From Chthoniobacter flavus (lineage in GTDB: Bacteria > Verrucomicrobiota > Verrucomicrobiia > Chthoniobacterales > Chthoniobacteraceae), in NCBI GenBank assembly GCA_945861435.1, contig CAMAUX010000050.1, positions 1 to 41,095 of the forward strand: a DNA stretch of 41,095 nucleotides, read 5' to 3'. The notes beneath the pieces were generated by a model. The model made no database searches. It was not told the DNA's origin and was given only the letters and a program-made list of their open reading frames with translations. Below, one piece after another: positions 24,966-38,400 of this stretch. The first letter of the stretch is position 1; every line of letters begins with the position of its first letter. A program made the position numbers and the translations under genes.

Positions 24966-25798
24966 TCGCGCGGGCGTTGCGGTTCGTCCGCTTTTCACAC
25001 ACGATTTTTGCGATGCCCTTTGCGTTGGGGGCGCTGGTGGTGGCGGCGCAGGGATGGCCTGGGTTGCGGTTGCTTGGGCTCATCGTACTGGCGATGGTAT
25101 TTGCGCGCACGGCGGCGATGAGCTTCAACCGGTTGGTCGATTGGGGGTTTGACGTGCGCAATCCGCGCACGGCGGACCGGCACAAGTTGCTGCCCAGATG
25201 GGCGGGCATGGTGCTGTTGGTGGTGAGCAGCGCTGCGTTTGTGGGGAGCACCTGGTGGATCAACCCGCTCTGCTTCCGGCTCAGTCCGGTGGCGCTGGGG
25301 ATCGTGTTTTTCTATTCGCTGACCAAGCGGTTCACTTCGCTGAGTCATTTCTTTCTTGGGCTGGCGCTTTCCGTGGCGCCCGTGGGGGCATGGATTGCGG
25401 TGACGGGCAGCTTCGCCTTCGCACCGTTAGTGTTGGCGCTGGCGGTGGTGCTGTGGGTGGCTGGGTTCGATCTGATTTACGCCACTCAGGACTACGAGTT
25501 CGATCGTGCCTCAGGGTTGCACTCGATGGTGGTACGGATCGGTATTGAGCGCAGCCTGCGACTTGCCCAAGTGCTGCATGTGCTGATGCTGGGGGGGCTT
25601 GTTGGGTTTGGGTGCGCTGCGCAGCTTGGATGGTTCTATTTCGTGGGGCTGGTGCCGGTGGCTGCGGCGCTGGTGTACGAGCATCGGTGCGCTTCGAGGC
25701 TGGATCTGGCCGGGATTAACCGCGCGTTTTTTGTGAGTAACGCTTTTGTGGGAGTGGTGTTTGTGGTGGCGACATGGAGTGATCGATTGGTGCGGTGA
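24962..25798 (+). CDS. mqnP: UbiA prenyltransferase, probable MqnP
   Basis: 278 residues with about eight membrane segments. UbiA enzymes attach a polyprenyl chain to an aromatic ring in the membrane. The two Asp-rich Mg-diphosphate sites are FNRLVDWGFDVRNPRTADR (NxxxD variant) and IYATQDYEFDRASGLHSM. The short-helix MPFALGA near the N-terminus and FYSLTKRFT are typical. Since mqnE and mqnA are in this window and no ubiquinone genes are seen, the likely substrate is the futalosine-pathway naphthoate (MqnP role). 4-hydroxybenzoate prenylation (UbiA) cannot be excluded by sequence. The start is GTG 24962, overlapping the previous stop. Confidence 0.8.
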   Translation: MIARALRFVRFSHTIFAMPFALGALVVAAQGWPGLRLLGLIVLAMVFARTAAMSFNRLVDWGFDVRNPRTADRHKLLPRWAGMVLLVVSSAAFVGSTWWINPLCFRLSPVALGIVFFYSLTKRFTSLSHFFLGLALSVAPVGAWIAVTGSFAFAPLVLALAVVLWVAGFDLIYATQDYEFDRASGLHSMVVRIGIERSLRLAQVLHVLMLGGLVGFGCAAQLGWFYFVGLVPVAAALVYEHRCASRLDLAGINRAFFVSNAFVGVVFVVATWSDRLVR

Positions 25799-25916
25799 GG
25801 GGAGGAATTTCGTGTGTGGAAGGGACCTTTGGTGGGGTGAGAGACGATGGAGAGAGGGAGGGTGAATTATGGAAAACGCGTTGAGGGGGTGGGGATGTGG
25901 GAGTAGGATTAAAAGT

Positions 25917-26177
25917 ATGAAGACCACGGTGGAGCTGCCGGATGCGGTTTTGGTGCGAGCGAAAACCGTGGCGATTGCGCGCAAGACCACGCTCAGGCAG
26001 CTGATCCTGAATGGATTGCTGAGGGAGCTGCAAAGTCCATCGGCAGAGGATGGGGAGGATGGGAAGGATGGGAAGTACATGCATCCTGTGGAGTCGTTGA
26101 GGGTTCTGGAGAGCGATCTCTGGGCGGACGTGAAGGCCGATCAGTACGTGGAATCGCAGCGTCAGAATTGGTTGTGA
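25917..26177 (+). CDS. vapB: VapB-like antitoxin
   Basis: 86 residues. MKTTVELPDAVLVRAKTVAI and KTTLRQLILNGLLREL form a ribbon-helix-helix DNA-binding domain of the DUF2191/VapB type. The C-terminal part (ESLRVLESDLWADVKADQYV) should bind the toxin. Between them EDGEDGKDGK is coded by three 9-bp units. The start is ATG 25917, preceded by GAGTAGGA; the open frame extends upstream without homology. Its stop overlaps the GTG of the PIN gene, so the pair is translationally coupled. Confidence 0.82.
   Translation: MKTTVELPDAVLVRAKTVAIARKTTLRQLILNGLLRELQSPSAEDGEDGKDGKYMHPVESLRVLESDLWADVKADQYVESQRQNWL
26046..26072 (+). repeat. 9-bp coding repeat in vapB
   Basis: GAGGATGGG twice, then AAGGATGGG, in frame, coding for EDG EDG KDG in the linker between the DNA-binding and toxin-binding parts of the antitoxin. 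Confidence 0.8.
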
Positions 26178-26599
26178 AGATTTTCTGGGATACCAACCTC
26201 TTCATCTACCTGTGGGAGAAGAGGACGTTGGTGAGGGAGATGGCTGCGCTGGCGCATTTTGTGGCGCGGGAGGGGCACAGTGTGGCGACGTCGACGCTGA
26301 CCTTGGGGGAGATCTTGGTGCACCCGTCTCGTTTCGGGAGGGAGGATTTGGTGCAGCGGTACCGGGAGGCGATGCGGGAACTGGTGCTTCTCCCCTTTGA
26401 CGATGAGGCGGCTGTGGTGTTTGGGGGACTCCGAGCCCGCAATCCAACGCTACGTCCACCCGATGCCGTGCAGTTGGCATGCGCGGTTGCGGGGGGATGC
26501 GGACTTTTTCTCACCAACGACACGCGGTTGGTGGGAGTGGAAGGGGTGTCGAAGGTGAAAGTGCAGTCGCTGGCCGAATGGGTTGCGGAGGTTGGGTGA
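26174..26599 (+). CDS. vapC: VapC-like PIN-domain toxin
   Basis: 141 residues; PIN-domain ribonuclease. The acidic active-site residues are D6 (FWDTNLFIY), E46 (TLTLGEIL), D97 (RPPDAVQLA) and D116 (LFLTNDTRLV), all present. The start is taken as GTG 26174, overlapping the vapB stop as GTGA; TTG 26168 is also possible. The last codons and the stop TGA lie inside a GTTGGGTGAG tandem repeat, so repeat slippage would change the C-terminus. VapC toxins cleave tRNA or rRNA; the target is unknown here. Confidence 0.87.
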   Translation: MKIFWDTNLFIYLWEKRTLVREMAALAHFVAREGHSVATSTLTLGEILVHPSRFGREDLVQRYREAMRELVLLPFDDEAAVVFGGLRARNPTLRPPDAVQLACAVAGGCGLFLTNDTRLVGVEGVSKVKVQSLAEWVAEVG

Positions 26600-26633
26600 G
26601 GTTGGGTGAGGTTGGTGAGGTTGGTGAGGTTGG
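26591..26633 (+). repeat. 9/10-bp tandem array at the end of vapC
   Basis: GTTGGGTGAG occurs twice, then GTTGGTGAG twice, then a partial GTTGG. The first unit contains the vapC stop codon (26597-26599). The rest lies in the spacer before metH. Confidence 0.85.
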
Positions 26634-26701
26634 TGTGGTGTGCGGGGCGTTTTTCTGGGTGGCGGACGGTGGGTGGGTCTTGTTGCTCCGTCCTGCATCC
26701 A

Positions 26702-26723
26702 TTGATCCATCATGATGGGTCAA
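26702..26723. promoter_or_regulatory. 22-bp palindrome upstream of metH, possible operator
   Basis: A near-perfect dyad (TTGATCCATCA followed by TGATGGGTCAA) centred about 97 bp before the metH start; arms match at all but one of 11 positions. Its size and symmetry suit a dimeric repressor. No transcription factor gene is adjacent, and no known riboswitch (SAM, SAH or cobalamin type) was recognised in this leader. Confidence 0.5.
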
Positions 26724-26808
26724 TATTTGCGGCTTGAGCGCGCGCCGCCGGGGGGCTTTAGTCAGACCTCTTTCCTACCCGGTTTCCCGTTCCCAAATCA
26801 CCGCCCCG

Positions 26809-30603
<3,795 letters not shown>

Positions 30604-31141
30604 AGAGAAGGGCGCGAAGTAAGGGAGGCGCGTTCTTTTTACTCTTACTCGTACTCTTACTTTTACGTCTTACTCTCACTCGTGCTGTGGGCGAGTAGGG
30701 AGTGAGATGTGAGAGTAGGACATGAGAGTAAGAGTAAGAAGGCAGTAAGGGCAGGGGGCAGCGGTTCTTACTCTTACTCCTGCTCTTGCTCCTACTCTTA
30801 CTCCTGCTCTTGCTCTTACGTCTTACTCTTACTCGTGCTGTGGGCGAGTAGGGAGTAAGAGTAAGAGTAAAACATGAGAGTAAGAGTAAGGGTAAGAGCT
30901 GGAGTAAGAGGCAGGAGGGGAGGGGCGCCGGTGGGGGGCTCGTGGCTCGGGATTCCCTGCTTGGATCTCTGGAGGGTTTGGGTATTTACTACGTGTTCCT
31001 GCCACGCCACCCCGCCGCTTCCGTATTGCAGGGAATGCGGAAGCCCTCCCCAGATCACCACCCCCAGAACCACCCCAGATCTCACGGCCATTAGACCAAT
31101 GGCCCGGGAGCGCTCCCCGCGGAGCGTGACCAAGTCGTGCA
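30604..31141. other. 538-bp intergenic region of CT/AG-rich repeats
   Basis: No gene. About 30636-30910 is almost entirely ACTCTT/CTTACT-type polypyrimidine blocks alternating with GAGTAA/AGAGTA polypurine blocks (described separately). The following 230 bp are ordinary GC-rich sequence leading to the DUF1592 gene; no clear promoter was picked out. Confidence 0.7.
30636..30910. repeat. direct and inverted CTTACT repeats with hairpins
   Basis: Two related blocks (about 30663-30741 and 30818-30890) each read polypyrimidine, then CTCGTGCTGTGGGCGAGTAG, then polypurine. In the second block CTTACTCTTACTC (30822-30834) pairs perfectly with GAGTAAGAGTAAG (30853-30865). Between the blocks, at about 30753-30820, 6-bp units of the form CTTACT/CCTGCT/CTTGCT repeat about ten times. 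Lies between metH and the DUF1592 gene. Confidence 0.9.
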
Positions 31142-33859
31142 ATGAAATCATTTCCCGTCAGAACTGCATTGCTCCAGCTCCTATGCATGGCCATTGCGGG
31201 CCGTGCGGCCGAGGTGCCGGAGGTTGCGCGAGCCTTTATCGATGCACACTGCATCGACTGTCATGACGCCAAGACTGCGCGGGCGGGGTTTCGCATCGAT
31301 CAACTGACGGCGGATTTCACTGCGGGAAACAACGCGGGCCTCTGGCATGAGGTGATGAACAAGATCAACTCGGGGGAGATGCCGCCCAAGAAAAGGACGC
31401 GGCCTGATTCGAAGGAGGCGTTCGAGGTGGCTTCCTGGGTGGCCCGCAGACTGGACGAGACGACCAAGGCGGCGCAGGGCGCGGGCGGGCGGGTGCCGAT
31501 GCGGCGCTTGAACCGCGTCGAATACGCGAACACGGTGCGGGACCTGTTTTTGTTGGACGAGAACTTTGCCCGACGGATTGAGAAGGAACTGCCGGCCGAT
31601 GGGAAGGTGGGCGGCTTTGATCGCGGTGCGGCTGGGTTGTTCATGGATGAAGGGCAGCTCGCGCAGTACATGGCGGTGGCGGATCTGGTGCTCGATGAGG
31701 CGGTGTTTCACGAGCAGCCGAAGGTGCAGAAGATGACTTATGACGGCACGGCCGAGCGGTACGTGCACGGGCTGCAGACCGCCTACAAGAACGACGCGGG
31801 CGAGTATGTGGAGACGAGCGTCCCGAAGGTGATCGCGGGATTAAAGGAGCCGTTGAGCTGGATTCCGCAGCCGAACTTTGATCAGTGGGGTTCGAAGGAT
31901 CGGCGTTATGTGCCGCACGGTCCCTACGACTGGACGTTGAAAAACGGGGGCACGGAGTATCTCGGGAACCTGCGCTTCTACAACGTGGACTGGGGTAAGA
32001 AAGGAGTGACGCGTGATGGATGGTATCGGATGCGGATCGAGGCCGGTGCATTCAAGGGCGAGGATGAGGAGGCATTGAAAGAGGTGCGTCTTGTGGCGCA
32101 GTACGGGCTGGGCAGTCCGATCGAATCGGTGAAGAGCGTGGTGATCGATGCGCCGCTGGATGGGCCAAAGGAATACGAGTTTCTGATGTACCTGCAGATG
32201 GGGCCTCCGGGGATGAACCGCGAATGGCGTATCCGCTGGGATTTTGGAGAGCGGAAGGAGCCGTGTGTGGCCGATCCCTCGTACTGGGATGTGCAGTGGA
32301 AGCAGGTGATCGTGGGCGGAGACATTGCGCGCGCGAAGGCGGAGAAGAAGCCTGCCGAGGAGATCGAGGCGAAGAAGAAGCTGTTGGAGGAGACGGTGGC
32401 GAAGGCGACGGAGAACCGGAAGACGTTCGAGGGGCCTTACTGGGTTTGGAATCCGAAGCTCAATATTGCGAAACGTCCGCGCCTTTGGATTGGCCGGATG
32501 GAGTGGGAAGGGCCGCTCGTGGAGTGGCCGCCCAAGAGTCGTGGCACGTTGTTCTTCGACGGCGAGGAACGCAGCGACGATGCCTATCTACGCGAGATTT
32601 TTGCACGGCTTCTGCCGAAAGCGTACCGGCGTAAGGTGAGCGATGAGGAGCTGGAGCGGGTGGTGCAGTGGACGCTGGCGGCGAAGGCGGAGCGAGGGCT
32701 CACCTTTGCCAGGGCCGTCCGCGAGGGGGTGAAGAACGTGCTGTGTTCGCCGAAGTTCCTCTACCTCGGAAGCGAGGCGATGACTCCGGCGCTTGCGGCG
32801 AAGCCCCAATCCGGGGCGCGGCCCGTGGATGGATGGCAGTTGGCGAGCCGGCTCTCGTTCCTTCTGTGGAGCAGCGCCCCGGATGACGAGCTGTACGCAT
32901 TGGCCGCGCAGAACAAGCTGCGCGATCCCGCGACGCTGCGCGCGCAGGTGACGCGGATGATTGCCCATCCCAGAGCCTCGGAGTTTGTCCGCAACTTTGC
33001 GGGCCAATGGCTGGGGGTGCGCAATTTCGACAATGGCACACCGCCCAACCGTGATGCGTACAAGTATTACGACGATGCCCTGCGGGATAGTTCCAAGCGC
33101 GAGCCGCTGGAGTTCTGCAACGAGGTGCTGCGGCGGGACCTGCCGGTGACGAGTTTCATTGAAAGCGACTTCCTTGTGATCAACGAACGACTGGCAAGGC
33201 ACTACGGCGTCGAGGGGGTGCAGGGAGAAGTGTTCCGCCGGGTGGCGGCTCCCGAGAATGGGCGGCGGGGAGGCGTGCTCGGGATGGCTGGAATCCTGAC
33301 GTATCTGGCCGATGGAACGCGCACGCTGCCGGTGCGCCGAGCCACATGGGTTCTCGATACGCTTTGGAACCAGCCTGTGCCGCCGCCGCCGCCGAATGCG
33401 GGCGACCTGCCGGCGCTCAAGGAAAAGAAGCCGCGCAGTGTGCGGGAGCGCCTGGAGGAACACCGCACTTCGGAGAATTGCGCGAGCTGTCATGCGCGCG
33501 TGGATCCCTTTGGCATGGCCTTGGAGAACTACGATGCCACGGGCATGTGGCGCGATCGTCAGAATGGCGAGGGGATGCGGGGAGACAAGGGATCGCCGCA
33601 GATCGACGTGAGCGGGCGGATGCCGGGTGGGCGGGAGTTCGCGACCGTACAGGATTTCAAGCAGGCGCTGTTGAGCGAGAAGGAGGCATTCGTGAAGGGA
33701 TTCACGGAGAAGCTTCTGTGCTACGCGCTGGGGCGTCCGATCGGGTACGCGGATCACCTCAGCGTGGAGGAGATCACGGCGCACGCGGCGAAGAACGGTT
33801 ACCGGATGCAGGAGATCCTTCAGGCGACGGTGGCGAGCAACTTTTTTCAGACCCAATAA
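31142..33859 (+). CDS. DUF1592-type planctomycete cytochrome protein
   Basis: 905 residues. A short signal peptide (about 1-22) leads to a cytochrome-c-like PSCyt1 segment with haem motif CIDCH. The PVC-specific series follows: DUF1587 (VPMRRLNRVEYANTVRDLF), a central ~300-residue variable part containing a carbohydrate-binding-like region and a charged coiled stretch (near KKPAEEIEAKKKLLEETVAK), DUF1595 (LLPKAYRRKVSDEELERVV), DUF1592 (LASRLSFLLWSSAPDDELYA), DUF1588 (GVLGMAGILTYLADGTRTLP) and DUF1585 (ENCASCHARVDPFGMALENY with a second CxxCH, CASCH). The reaction is unknown; the family is greatly expanded in Planctomycetes and Verrucomicrobia. It is almost always followed by a DUF1552 gene, as here 4 bp later. 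Periplasmic electron transfer is likely. Confidence 0.9.
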   Translation: MKSFPVRTALLQLLCMAIAGRAAEVPEVARAFIDAHCIDCHDAKTARAGFRIDQLTADFTAGNNAGLWHEVMNKINSGEMPPKKRTRPDSKEAFEVASWVARRLDETTKAAQGAGGRVPMRRLNRVEYANTVRDLFLLDENFARRIEKELPADGKVGGFDRGAAGLFMDEGQLAQYMAVADLVLDEAVFHEQPKVQKMTYDGTAERYVHGLQTAYKNDAGEYVETSVPKVIAGLKEPLSWIPQPNFDQWGSKDRRYVPHGPYDWTLKNGGTEYLGNLRFYNVDWGKKGVTRDGWYRMRIEAGAFKGEDEEALKEVRLVAQYGLGSPIESVKSVVIDAPLDGPKEYEFLMYLQMGPPGMNREWRIRWDFGERKEPCVADPSYWDVQWKQVIVGGDIARAKAEKKPAEEIEAKKKLLEETVAKATENRKTFEGPYWVWNPKLNIAKRPRLWIGRMEWEGPLVEWPPKSRGTLFFDGEERSDDAYLREIFARLLPKAYRRKVSDEELERVVQWTLAAKAERGLTFARAVREGVKNVLCSPKFLYLGSEAMTPALAAKPQSGARPVDGWQLASRLSFLLWSSAPDDELYALAAQNKLRDPATLRAQVTRMIAHPRASEFVRNFAGQWLGVRNFDNGTPPNRDAYKYYDDALRDSSKREPLEFCNEVLRRDLPVTSFIESDFLVINERLARHYGVEGVQGEVFRRVAAPENGRRGGVLGMAGILTYLADGTRTLPVRRATWVLDTLWNQPVPPPPPNAGDLPALKEKKPRSVRERLEEHRTSENCASCHARVDPFGMALENYDATGMWRDRQNGEGMRGDKGSPQIDVSGRMPGGREFATVQDFKQALLSEKEAFVKGFTEKLLCYALGRPIGYADHLSVEEITAHAAKNGYRMQEILQATVASNFFQTQ

Positions 33860-33863
33860 CCCC

Positions 33864-35213
33864 ATGAACATTCAAACCAATAGCTGGCGCATGTCCCGTC
33901 GCAGACTGCTGAAGGGCCTCGGAGCCACGGTTGCGCTGCCGTGGCTGGAGGTGATGAGCGAGAACGCGAAGGCCATCACGACGGCTGGATCGATTGCGGC
34001 GGGGGAGATTCCGCGGCGCGCGATGTTCACCTACTGGGGGCTTGGGGTGGAGATCACGGGGTTCACGCCGGCGGAGACGGGCCGCGACTACAAGCTGACG
34101 CCCTCGCTGGCGTCGCTAGCGCCCTTCAAGGACGAGTGCACGTTGATGACGGAGTTGACGGCGTTCACCGGGGGCCATGGATCGTGTTGCTGTCTGCTGA
34201 CCGGGGTGAACACGGTGCGCAATGCGAAGACGATGATGTCCGTGGATCAGCAGCTCGCCGTGCATCACGGGAGCGCGACGCGGTTTCCCTCGCTGGTGCT
34301 TGGGACGGTGCGCGAGACGGGGTTTGGCGGGCCGTTTCCGATGACGCTTTCGTGGAGCAAGAACCACACGCCGATCACGCCTGAGAACCGGCCGGAGGTG
34401 CTCTTTGAGAAGCTCTTTGGCAGCGAGGACAACAAGACTCTCGCAGCGGCGAAGCAGGCGATGGCCCAGCGTGCAAGCCTGCTCGACAGCATCAAGACGC
34501 AGGCCGGTGCGCTGCAGCGCGAGGTGGGGGCCGCGGATCGCGAGCGTCTGGACCAGTACTTCACCAGCATCCGCGATCTGGAGGAGCGCATCAAAGTGGA
34601 GGGCGAGTGGATTGACCGTCCGAAGCCGCGGGTGGAGCGTCCGGATTTTGGCGTGGGCTCGCCGCGGGATCGGATTGCGAGCGACGGGCGTGGCTATTCG
34701 GAATACACGCGCATGATGTTCGACATGATCGCCCTGGCTTTCCAGACGGACAGCACGCGTGCGGTGAGTCACATTCCGCGCACAGAGGGGGATGAGGCGA
34801 AGTGCTACGGGTACCAGACGAAGAGCAAGTGGGACCTGCACACGATCACGCACAACGCGCAGGAGGATGAGAAGATCAACCAGTGGCGCGAGCTCGATGC
34901 GCTCTATCTCTCGGAGTGGGCGTATTTCCTGGGCAAGCTCAAGGCGGTGAAGGAGGGGAATGGGACGTTGCTCGACCACACGATGGCGGCGTGGGCCACG
35001 ACCAATGGCGGCCCCAACGCGCATGATTCCAAGCACCTGCCGTTGATCCTCTGCGGAGGCTCGGCGCTGGGGCTCAGGCATCAGGGGCATCTGGTGCAGA
35101 AGGACATGCCCATCGCCAATGTCTGGCGGACCGTCGCAGAGCGGGTCGGCATGAAGGTTCCCGAGGATTTCCAGGGAGGGCTTTGGAGCGGCATCGTGAA
35201 GGAGTTGGTTTGA
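33864..35213 (+). CDS. DUF1552 protein with Tat signal
   Basis: 449 residues. The N-terminus MSRRRLLKGLGATVALPWLE is a twin-arginine export signal, so the protein is probably folded before export. The rest matches DUF1552: RRAMFTYWGLGVEITGFTP, CTLMTELTAFTGGHGSCCCL, NTVRNAKTMMSVDQQLA, YTRMMFDMIALAFQTDSTRA and the ending LCGGSALGLRHQGHL. It has an alkaline-phosphatase/sulfatase-like character by family resemblance, but the reaction is not established. Four bp after the DUF1592 gene; the two form a conserved PVC gene pair. Confidence 0.9.
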   Translation: MNIQTNSWRMSRRRLLKGLGATVALPWLEVMSENAKAITTAGSIAAGEIPRRAMFTYWGLGVEITGFTPAETGRDYKLTPSLASLAPFKDECTLMTELTAFTGGHGSCCCLLTGVNTVRNAKTMMSVDQQLAVHHGSATRFPSLVLGTVRETGFGGPFPMTLSWSKNHTPITPENRPEVLFEKLFGSEDNKTLAAAKQAMAQRASLLDSIKTQAGALQREVGAADRERLDQYFTSIRDLEERIKVEGEWIDRPKPRVERPDFGVGSPRDRIASDGRGYSEYTRMMFDMIALAFQTDSTRAVSHIPRTEGDEAKCYGYQTKSKWDLHTITHNAQEDEKINQWRELDALYLSEWAYFLGKLKAVKEGNGTLLDHTMAAWATTNGGPNAHDSKHLPLILCGGSALGLRHQGHLVQKDMPIANVWRTVAERVGMKVPEDFQGGLWSGIVKELV

Positions 35214-35461
35214 GAAAAGGGCGTCATTTCGACGCGGATGCGCGCTGATGATCGAGGGACTGTCGCGTGAGGTTTCTGAGGATTGGAGCTCGCGACGGGA
35301 CGGTGAATCCATCTTTCTGGCGCAATGGCTCAAGATGATTTGAGTGTGCGTGCAGCGCGGTTGCGGGCCGGGGAGATGGAGTGCCCGGGCGGTCGGCTGC
35401 TGCTTTTTTTGGGCGTAACGCCTAAAGAAAGCCTGAGCGCGTGGTCGCGCCTCCCACCTCT

Positions 35462-38400
35462 ATGCAACGTCTTTCCGCTTCCATCCTTTGTCCCCTGCTG
35501 ATTTTGACGAGTGCGCTGTCTGCGTGGACTGCGCCTTTTCCGCCGCTGGTGAACAGTGAGACGGATCTTTCCAAGCCGCTCATGCCGGCGCAGGAGGTGG
35601 TGCGCACGATGCAATTGCCCGAGGGGTTCAGCGCGACGGTGTTCGCCGCGGAACCGCAGGTGCAGAATCCGATCGCGATGAGTTGGGATGGGAGGGGGCG
35701 GCTCTGGGTGGTAGAGAACTTCACGTACGCGGAGCGCGCCAAGCGCTTCGATCTTTCGTTGCGCGACCGTGTGCTGATTTTCGAGGACACGGACGGGGAC
35801 GGTCGCGCTGATGTGCGGCGGGTATTCACGGACGAGGTGCAGATGCTCACGGGACTTTGCGTGGGGCGTGGCGGGGTGTGGCTGATGTGCCCCCCTCAGT
35901 TGCTCTTCGTGCCGGACGCGGACGCCGATGGGACGCCGGACGCGGCGCCGCGGGTGGTGTTGGATGGCTTCACCGTGGCGCGCGACAACTACCACAATTT
36001 TGCCAATGGCCTGAAGTGGGGGCCGGACGGCTGGTTGTACGGGCGGGTGGGACACTCTTGCCCCGGGAACGTAGGCCGGCCCGGCACGCCGGAGCAGGAG
36101 CGGGTGCCATTGGACGGCGCGGTGTGGCGCTATCATCCGGAGCGCGGGGTGTTTGAATCCATCAATTCGGGGACGACGAATCCGTGGGGTCACGACTGGG
36201 ATCGGCACGGGGAGCTGTTTTTCATCAACACGGTGAACGGGCATCTGTGGCACAGCATTCCCGGTGCGCATTACCGGGGATCGTTTTCGCTGAATCCGAA
36301 CCGGCACGTGTACGGGACGATCGACCAGCATGCGGATCATTATCACTTTGATACGGGGCGTGGATGGACGGCGTCGCGCGATGGGTCCAGCGGGCATCTG
36401 GGGGGCGGCCACGCGCACATTGGGATGCTGATTTACCAAGGTGGGTTGTGGCCGCAGACATGGCAGGACCGTCTACTGACGGTGAACATGCACGGACGGC
36501 GGGTGAACGTGGACCGGCTTGAACGCGAGGGCAGCGGGTATGTGGGACGCCATGAGGCGGATCTTTTGCAGGTGAGCGATGCGTGGTTTCGGGGGATCGA
36601 TCTGAGCACGGGGCCGGACGGCAATGTGCTGCTCATCGACTGGAGCGACACGGGCGAGTGCCACGACAACACGGGGGTGCACCGGGAGAGCGGGCGCATT
36701 TACAAGATCAGCTACGGCGCAGGGAAAGGGACTCGCGAGGCTGCTCCAGCCAATCTGCAGGATCTTTCGGCGGAGACGCTGGCGGGTCTGCATGCGGGCC
36801 CCAACGAGTGGCAGGTGCGCGAGGCACGACGGCTTCTGCATGAGCGGGTTCTTGCAGGAAAAGACGTGACGGGTGCGGATGCGGTGTTGCGCGCCCAGTT
36901 GAAGGGGAGTGATGCAGTGCTGAGGCTGCGCGCGCTCTGGACTCTGTGGCTCACGGGCGGAGTCGAGGCGGGTGAGGTGAGGGGATTGCTGCGCGACGCG
37001 GACGAACATTTGCGCACGTGGGCCGTTCGTCTGCTCACCGACAAACTGCCGCTGGATCTGCGTACGGGCGTCCGGCCGGCGCGGGCTGAAGTGGGCGTGG
37101 ATGCCGGGTTGTTGGAGGAGTTCACACGGATGGCGCGCGAAGACTCCTCGGGGCTCGTGCGCCTGGCGCTGGCTTCCACGCTGCAGCGGATGCCTTTGGA
37201 GAAGCGGGAGGGGCTCGCGATCGCCCTCGCCGGGCGGGCGGAGGATGCATCGGATCACAACCTGCCATTGCTGGTGTGGTACGGACTGATGCCTGTGGCG
37301 GATCGCGCGCTGGGGACTCTGGAAGCGGTGGCGAGGGCGTCCGCATGGCCGGATCTCCGTCGATTCATCGGCCGTCGGATGGCGGAGGAACTCACGACGC
37401 GGCGCGATGTGCTCGACGGGATTTTGCGAGCGCCGGAATTGCAAGACGCGGTGCGCATGGGCGATGTGCTCCAAGGCGTTTCGGAGGCGCTGGCGGGTGT
37501 GCGCAAGGCGCCAATGCCCGGGGCTTGGAAGGCGGTTCAGGCGCGCCTGGCTTCCACGTCGGATCCGCAGCTGCGCGACCGGGTGCGCGAGTTGGCCACG
37601 CTCTTCGGAGACGGGCGTGCGTTGGAGGAGGTGCGTCGGATCGCTCTCGACGGGAAGGCCGAGCCCGACGCGCGTGAGGCGGCGCTCCGCAGCCTGATTG
37701 ATGCGCGGCCCGAAGATCTGCGCTCGGTTTGCGAACGACTCCTTGAGGTGCGCCACCTGAATCTCACCGCGGTGCGGGGGCTCGCGCTCTTCGAGGATCC
37801 GCAGGTGGCGGAAGGCTTGGTGAAAGCGTACCGGCGTTTCCAACCGGCGGGACGGCGGGTGGTGTTGGACACGTTGGTGTCGCGGCCCGGGTTTGCAAAA
37901 GTGTTGCTGGAGCATGTGGGGGAGACGCAGGTGCCGCGGGGGGATATCACGGCGTTTCATGCGCGCCAGATCCGGAGTTTTCAGGATGCGCAGCTTTCCG
38001 CGCGGCTCACCGAGGTGTGGGGGGAGTGGCGGGAAGCTTCGCAGGACAGGGCGCGGCTGATCGCCCAGTGGCGCGCAAAGCTGGCTCCCGAGGTGCTTGC
38101 AAAGGCGGACTTGGGACGCGGTCGTGCGCTTTTCCAAGGGTGCTCATCGTGTCACAAACTTTACGGAGAGGGCGGCGAGGTGGGGCCGGATCTGACGGGG
38201 TCCGGGCGCGGGAATCTGGATTATCTTTTGGAGAACATTCTGGATCCGAGCGGAGTGGTTGCGCCGGAATACCGGATGGTGGTGCTCACGCTCAAGGACG
38301 GGCGGGTGCTCACGGGAATGGTGTCGGCGCAGAACGCGGCGACGCTGACGCTGCGCGGGCTCAATGACGCGCAGGTGGTGGAGCGCAGCGCGGTGGCGAA

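Noticed and set aside
30636..30910. CRISPR-like array
   Set aside because: The repeats are low-complexity hexamers and hairpins without unique spacers of constant length, and no cas gene is present.
35330..36439. Long minus-strand open frames under the PVC genes and under metH
   Set aside because: They lie antisense to well-identified genes and have His/Arg/Pro-rich compositions typical of shadow frames in GC-rich DNA.
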